A stretch of 6,011 bases of DNA from assembly GCA_023428035.1 (NCBI GenBank), contig JAEYZO010000619.1:1-6011 (forward strand). Reading direction: 5' to 3'. Positions 1 through 3,626 of this stretch are shown here, one piece after another (positions within the stretch are counted from its first letter, which is position 1; each line of letters begins with the position of its first letter). Position numbers and translations under genes: made by a program. Source of the DNA: Pseudomonadota bacterium. Its GTDB lineage: Bacteria; Myxococcota_A; Polyangia; Polyangiales; Ga0077539. The notes below the pieces were generated by a model. That model did no database searches, was not told the origin of the DNA, and saw nothing but the letters and a program-made list of their open reading frames with translations.

Positions 1-1
1 G

Positions 2-1075
2 CGGGCCCGGCCCCGGGGGCGGGGCGCGGGGCCCCCCCACGGCAGGGTGATCTGCTGGGGCGCGCGGGCGAACGGCAACGAGGCGGGGCAGCTCGGGCGG
101 GGGAACACCACGCAGAGCGCGCTGCCCGGGTACGTCACGGGGATCACCGACGCGACGGCGATCGCGGTGGGCTGGCAGCACGCCTGCGCGCTGCGCGCGG
201 GGGGCACGGTGGTGTGCTGGGGCTCCAACGCGCAGGGGCAGATCGGCGACGGGACGAACACCAACCGCACGACCCCGGTGCCGGTGCCTGGGCTCACGGG
301 GGTGGTCGAGATCCACGCGGGGGACTACACGACCTGCGCGCGGCTGAGCTCCGGGGCGCTGCGCTGCTGGGGCTACAACTTCTACGGCGGCGTGGGCAAC
401 GGCGAGATGCTCAACACCAACTCGCCGGTGCCGGTGATGGGGGTGACCAACGCGACGCGGTTCACGATGGGCAGCGACTCGCACTGCGCGCGCCTCGCCG
501 ACACCACCGCGGTGTGCTGGGGCCGCAACCTCGAGGGCGAGCTCGGAGACGGGTTCCGCACGAACCGCTCGATCCCCTTCCCGGTGCAGACGCCGACGTC
601 GACGGCGTCGGCGCCCGCGGCGCAGACGGGCATCATCGACGTCGAGAGCGACTACTTCCGCGCCTACGCGCACGTGATGGGCACCTCGGCCATCGCGTGG
701 GGGTGGACCTACGCGGTGCGCCCGGTCGTGCGCCCGGAGTTCAACTCGGTGGTCTACAACACCCGCGTGCAGGTGCTCGGCGAGTCGGTGGTCAACACCG
801 AGTGCGAGATCCGCACCGACGGGAACACCTACTGCCGCGGCCGCAACGAGTTCGGGCAGGTCGGCACCGGCGCCGCGAGCTTCACCGTCTCCGACTGGAC
901 CGCGCTGCCCAACCGGATGTCCCGCATCCGGCTCGGCAGAGGGTACGGCACGCCCTGCGGCGTCGAGGCCACGACGGGCCGCGTGCTCTGCTGGGGCTGG
1001 GCCGGCGAGCAGGCGCTCCTGGCGACCGGCGTCACGGGCATCACCACCGCGCCCTCTGAGGTCCCGATGCCCTAG
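2..1075 (+). CDS. RCC1-repeat beta-propeller protein, 5'-truncated by window edge
   Basis: The reading frame is open from the left edge to a TAG at 1073-1075. The GTG at 47 is not a start: it encodes the Val of a 'GRVICWG' repeat motif that begins upstream. Counting that Val as residue 1, the RCC1 signature (C-W-G, often then G-x-hydrophobic-G-x-G) recurs at residues 3, 57, 107, 157, 217, 263 and 315. This spacing of about 46-60 residues fits a seven-bladed propeller. Most blades carry a second Cys 10-11 residues before the CWG Cys (46/57, 97/107, 147/157, 253/263, 304/315), which suggests one disulfide per blade and therefore an exported protein. Blade 5 (AWG at 217) has neither Cys, and blade 6 reads CRG. 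RCC1-like propellers are usually binding scaffolds; no catalytic motif is seen and the ligand cannot be told. The N-terminus, including any signal peptide, is missing. Family confidence is high and function is unknown. Confidence 0.88.
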   Translation, partial: RARPRGRGAGPPHGRVICWGARANGNEAGQLGRGNTTQSALPGYVTGITDATAIAVGWQHACALRAGGTVVCWGSNAQGQIGDGTNTNRTTPVPVPGLTGVVEIHAGDYTTCARLSSGALRCWGYNFYGGVGNGEMLNTNSPVPVMGVTNATRFTMGSDSHCARLADTTAVCWGRNLEGELGDGFRTNRSIPFPVQTPTSTASAPAAQTGIIDVESDYFRAYAHVMGTSAIAWGWTYAVRPVVRPEFNSVVYNTRVQVLGESVVNTECEIRTDGNTYCRGRNEFGQVGTGAASFTVSDWTALPNRMSRIRLGRGYGTPCGVEATTGRVLCWGWAGEQALLATGVTGITTAPSEVPMP

Positions 1076-1101
1076 CGCCGCGCGGCCCCTCGCGCGCGGC
1101 G
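1076..1101 (+). terminator. GC-rich hairpin directly after the RCC1 gene stop
   Basis: A perfect 9-bp inverted repeat (CGCCGCGCG at 1076-1084 and CGCGCGGCG at 1093-1101, 8-base loop) begins at the first base after the TAG stop. No T-tract follows (the next bases are AGCTGTAGTAG), so it is not a canonical intrinsic terminator. It could act as a pause or 3'-end stabilising structure. CG-rich sequence forms such stems easily by chance. Its position is the main argument in its favour. Confidence 0.35.
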
Positions 1102-1162
1102 AGCTGTAGTAGGGTGCTCCGCGCGCGGCGCCCCCTGACGTCGGCGCGCGCGAAGCGGTCCG

Positions 1163-1747
1163 TTGCGTCTCCTCCTCGTCATCGCGCTGAGCGCCGCCGC
1201 GTGCGGGCGCATCAGCGAGCCTCCCCCGCCCGAGAGCAGCCCCGAGGCGACGTTGGTGCGCGTCCGCTGGACGCTCGACCACGCCGACCACGACCCGCGG
1301 CAGTACGTCGACCTCAGGCTCATCCCTCAGGCCGAGCTCCTCGCCGCGCGCCTCGCGATGGTCTCCGACTCGGGCGCGGTCGACGGAGGCGCCGCGAACT
1401 CCGTCGCCGCTTGGGAGGGCCTCGTCGCGGACATCGACCGCCGCTTCAACGCCGAGCGCACCCGCGAGGCGATCCAGCCCATCTCCCGCGCGCTGGGCAA
1501 CGGCACCTGCCACCGCCGGGGCGCGCTCCCCATGCCCGAGCTTCTGCGCGCGCCGCCCCAGCCCATCCCCGGGGCTCCGCTCATCGCCGACGGGCTGAGG
1601 GCCATCGTCGCGCGGCGCTCCCTCGCGGGCACCGCCGCGCTGTTCCAGTGCGACATGGGGGGCTGGCTCGAGGTGGCCTTCGCCCCGCGAGACCCGCCCG
1701 ACGGCTTCCTGGTGGTGGTCTCGATCCGCGAGCGGCCCGCGCCGTAA
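1163..1747 (+). CDS. small predicted lipoprotein, unknown function
   Basis: This 194-residue protein starts at TTG 1163. An in-frame TGA at 1136-1138 and the lack of any ATG, GTG or other TTG between them make this the only start that keeps the signal peptide. The N-terminus is a short lipoprotein-type signal: Arg2, a hydrophobic core at residues 3-13, then a lipobox-like A-A-A-C with Cys14, followed by a Pro/Glu-rich tether at about 19-28. The lipobox has Ala rather than Leu at -3, which is acceptable but weak. I see no transmembrane segment after this. The mature part has only two more cysteines (116 and 163), a possible disulfide. The C-terminal part (about 155-190) looks like beta strands (F-Q-C-D-M-G-G-W and a later G-F-L-V-V-V-S motif). 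I recognise no family. An 87-base gap with a hairpin separates it from the RCC1 gene, and only a weak purine stretch (GAAGCGG, 1152-1158) precedes the start. It converges on pcnB. Confidence 0.75.
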   Translation: MRLLLVIALSAAACGRISEPPPPESSPEATLVRVRWTLDHADHDPRQYVDLRLIPQAELLAARLAMVSDSGAVDGGAANSVAAWEGLVADIDRRFNAERTREAIQPISRALGNGTCHRRGALPMPELLRAPPQPIPGAPLIADGLRAIVARRSLAGTAALFQCDMGGWLEVAFAPRDPPDGFLVVVSIRERPAP

Positions 1748-1760
1748 CCCTCAGCTCGCG
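1727..1760. terminator. possible shared hairpin spanning two convergent stop codons
   Basis: CGCGAGC at 1727-1733 and GCTCGCG at 1754-1760 form a perfect 7-bp stem. The 20-base loop contains both convergent stop codons (TAA of the lipoprotein gene, TGA of pcnB) and a minor inner GGC/GCC pairing. Such a structure could end transcripts from both sides, but there is no T-tract either way. A repeat of this size with a loop this long is not rare by chance in sequence this GC-rich. Confidence 0.22.
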
Positions 1761-2992
1761 CGCGCCGCGCGGTGCCCAGCGTCGAGGTGACGCGCGATGG
1801 CCTCGGGGCTCTTGCCCAGGGCGCGCTGCTCGATCGACCAGAGCGTCGCGGCCTCGGGGAAGAAGTCCCTCCGCGCGAGGGGCGCGTGGCGGCCGGCCTT
1901 GATGCGCCGCTGCGTGGCCACCACCTGCCGGAGCCGGTCGTACATCTTCCGCGGGATCGCGAGGCGCAGCTGCATCTCCTCGTAGAAGTCGGTCACCGCG
2001 CCGGTGAGGTCGCGCGCGCCGTCGAGGTGCTCCGCCGCGGGCTCCGCCGTGAGCGACGCGAGGAGCACGGCGTCGGAGGGGGAGTCGCCGTCGGCCACCA
2101 TCGCGTCGATGACCCGCAGGCGCTTCCAGAGGGTGGCGCGGCCCTCGGGGTCGTCGTCGAGGAAGGACGACAGCTCGGGCAGGAGCACCGCGAGCACCCC
2201 GGTCTCCCACGCGAGCCAGATCGAGCGCCGCGAGGCGCCGCCGCGCATCAACCGCAGCACCTCTTCGAGCAGGCGCGGGCGCGCGGCGCGCAAGAGGTCT
2301 TCGCGGTGGGCGAGCATCGCGTCGAAGGTGTCGGGCTCGATGCCCAGGTCGATGCGCGCGGCGAACTTGATCGCCCGGAGGATGCGCACGGGGTCTTCGC
2401 GGAAGCGCACGTCGGGCTCGCCGATGGTGCGGATGACCCTGCGCTCGATGTCGTCGAGGCCCCCGACCCAGTCGACCACCTCGCGGCGCTCGAGGTCGTA
2501 GAAGAGGGCGTTCATGGTGAAGTCGCGCCGCGCGGCGTCTTCGGGGGGCGTGCCGAACACGTTGTCGTGGCGGATCAAGAGGTCTTGATCCTCCCCGGGG
2601 CGGCGGCGCGGGTCGGACTCTCCCTCGGGGGCCTCCCAGTCGTCGCCGGGGTCGGCGAGGAGGGTGGGGTCCTTGCGGAAGGTCGCGACCTCGATGACCT
2701 TGCCGCCCGCGAAGGTCACGTGGGCGAGCTTGAAGCGCTTGCCGATGACCCGGCAGTTGCGGAAGAGGCTCCGCATCTCGCTGGGGCGAGCGTCGGTGGC
2801 GACGTCGAAGTCCTTGGGCTTGCGGTCGAGGAGCAGGTCCCTCACGCAGCCGCCCACGAGGAAGGCCGAGAAGCCCGCGCGGGTGAGGCGCCGCACGACC
2901 TTGGCGGCGTCGAGGTCGATGCGCTCCGCGGCGGCCTTGAAGGGCATCACTCTGGGGTATTCAGACTCAGGCAAGTTCGCAGAACGATTCAT
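1751..2992 (-). CDS. pcnB: polynucleotide adenylyltransferase (poly(A) polymerase I, PcnB-type)
   Basis: PcnB adds 3' adenosines to RNA from ATP in the cytoplasm and promotes exonucleolytic decay. The 413-residue product has the class II nucleotidyltransferase head: L-V-G-G-C-V-R-D (45-52), the metal-binding D-F-D at 61-63 with D-V-A-T following, and I-E-V-A-T-F-R (100-106). The stretch V-I-G-K-R-F-K-L-A-H-V (82-92) is the type that separates bacterial poly(A) polymerases from CCA-adding enzymes. Next come D-N-V-F-G (143-147), R-R-D-F-T-M-N-A-L (155-163) and R-E-D-P-V-R-I-L-R-A (198-207), as in E. coli PcnB. The rest is the helical RNA-binding region. It is about 50 residues shorter than E. 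coli PcnB (465), and I see no strongly basic C-terminal tail. A loop of about 39 residues after the IEVATFR strand is acidic and Pro-rich. The start is uncertain: ATG 2992 keeps P-R-V-M-P, which resembles the family's N-terminal region, while ATG 2947 (M16) begins where normal codon use begins. Neither has a clear Shine-Dalgarno. It lies 51 bases after the slyD-like gene. Confidence 0.93.
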   Translation of the reverse strand: MNRSANLPESEYPRVMPFKAAAERIDLDAAKVVRRLTRAGFSAFLVGGCVRDLLLDRKPKDFDVATDARPSEMRSLFRNCRVIGKRFKLAHVTFAGGKVIEVATFRKDPTLLADPGDDWEAPEGESDPRRRPGEDQDLLIRHDNVFGTPPEDAARRDFTMNALFYDLERREVVDWVGGLDDIERRVIRTIGEPDVRFREDPVRILRAIKFAARIDLGIEPDTFDAMLAHREDLLRAARPRLLEEVLRLMRGGASRRSIWLAWETGVLAVLLPELSSFLDDDPEGRATLWKRLRVIDAMVADGDSPSDAVLLASLTAEPAAEHLDGARDLTGAVTDFYEEMQLRLAIPRKMYDRLRQVVATQRRIKAGRHAPLARRDFFPEAATLWSIEQRALGKSPEAIARHLDAGHRAARAS

Positions 2993-3043
2993 GATCCGGT
3001 CGGTATCAGGGCCTCGGAGAGGGGGCGGAGCGCGCGGACCCTA

Positions 3044-3559
3044 TCACGACGGCGCGCCCGCCGGGGGCGAGGCCTCAGTGAAGTCGGCCTCCGCCGCGAG
3101 GAGCTCGTCGGGGGTGGCTGGGCGCACCTCGAGCACCCTCACCTCGTAGTTCAGGGTGAGGCCCGCGAGGGGGTGGTTGGCGTCGACGAGCACGGAGTCG
3201 TCCTTGACCTCCATCACCCGCATCGAGAGGGCGGTGCCGTCGTCGCCCTCGGCGACGAACTCCGCCCCGGGCTCCAACACCTCGGGGTCGGGGAACTCGC
3301 TCTTGTCGACCTCGAACACGTCGGTCTCGTCACGGAGCCCGTAGGCCTCTTCGGGGTCGACGGTGACGTTCAGCACGTCACCCTCGCAGGCCCCGTCGAG
3401 GGCGGTCTCGAGGCCAGGCACGACCATCCCCTGCCCGACGACCCACTCGACCGGGCCCTCGCCGTCGGGCCCGTCGGTGCGCTCGACGAGGTTCCCGCGG
3501 CCGTCGCGGAGGGTGTAGTGCATCCGGATCCACATCCCGGGGCCGATGCAGTTCGACAT
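3044..3559 (-). CDS. slyD: SlyD-type FKBP peptidyl-prolyl cis-trans isomerase
   Basis: This 171-residue cytoplasmic prolyl isomerase/chaperone is of the SlyD branch of FKBPs. From ATG 3559 the FKBP half-domain opens with G-P-G-M-W-I-R-M-H-Y-T-L-R-D-G (6-20). V-V-G-Q-G-M-V-V-P-G-L-E-T-A-L-D-G (40-56) matches the family's 'G.G.liPGLE.aL.G' core. E-E-A-Y-G-L-R (70-76) leads into the insert-in-flap chaperone domain (about 70-124). V-D-A-N-H-P-L-A-G-L-T-L-N (125-137) is the SlyD hallmark that returns to the FKBP fold. The start at 3559 is preferred because GGGAG lies just upstream and homology begins here. An in-frame GTG at 3622 would add 21 residues that do not resemble the family. Unlike E. coli SlyD (196 residues), there is no His/Cys-rich metal-binding tail: the end is E/A/P-rich. 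There is no signal peptide. It lies 67 bases after the Omp85 gene and 51 before pcnB on the same strand. Confidence 0.92.
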   Translation of the reverse strand: MSNCIGPGMWIRMHYTLRDGRGNLVERTDGPDGEGPVEWVVGQGMVVPGLETALDGACEGDVLNVTVDPEEAYGLRDETDVFEVDKSEFPDPEVLEPGAEFVAEGDDGTALSMRVMEVKDDSVLVDANHPLAGLTLNYEVRVLEVRPATPDELLAAEADFTEASPPAGAPS

Positions 3560-3562
3560 AGG

Positions 3563-3567
3563 CTCCC
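3563..3567 (-). promoter_or_regulatory. Shine-Dalgarno-like site for the slyD-like gene
   Basis: On the - strand the sequence reads GGGAG, then CCT, then ATG (3559). The spacing of 3 bases is shorter than usual, but it is the best purine match near either candidate start and supports ATG 3559 over the upstream GTG at 3622. Confidence 0.4.
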
Positions 3568-3626
3568 AGCGTAGGGCCACGCCGCGGCGGGCGCGAGTTT
3601 CCGTTGGGGGGTGGAGGCACACCCGT

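Noticed and set aside
47..49. GTG as start of the RCC1 gene
   Set aside because: It encodes Val inside a repeat motif (G-R-V-I-C-W-G), so the gene must begin upstream of the window.
214..1059. 281-codon open frame overlapping the RCC1 gene on the same strand
   Set aside because: A shifted frame rich in Arg/Ala/Gly/His with no recognisable motif, inside a gene with seven RCC1 repeats.
1102..1120. Possible promoter before the lipoprotein gene (TAGGGT as a -10)
   Set aside because: Only three of six bases match the consensus and no -35 lies at a suitable distance.
1772..3574. 600-codon open frame on the + strand opposite pcnB and slyD
   Set aside because: Antisense shadow. GC-rich third positions remove stops; the translation is His/Glu/Val/Ala-rich with no domain, while the - strand frames encode clear PcnB and SlyD.
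3580..3589. Perfect palindrome CGCCGCGGCG between the Omp85 and slyD-like genes, considered as a terminator or operator
   Set aside because: It has no loop and no T-tract, and a 10-bp CG palindrome is common in sequence of this composition.
3560..3622. Longer slyD-like gene from GTG 3622
   Set aside because: The 21 extra residues are Arg/Pro-rich and unlike the FKBP N-terminus. ATG 3559 has a Shine-Dalgarno-like site and starts at the homology boundary.
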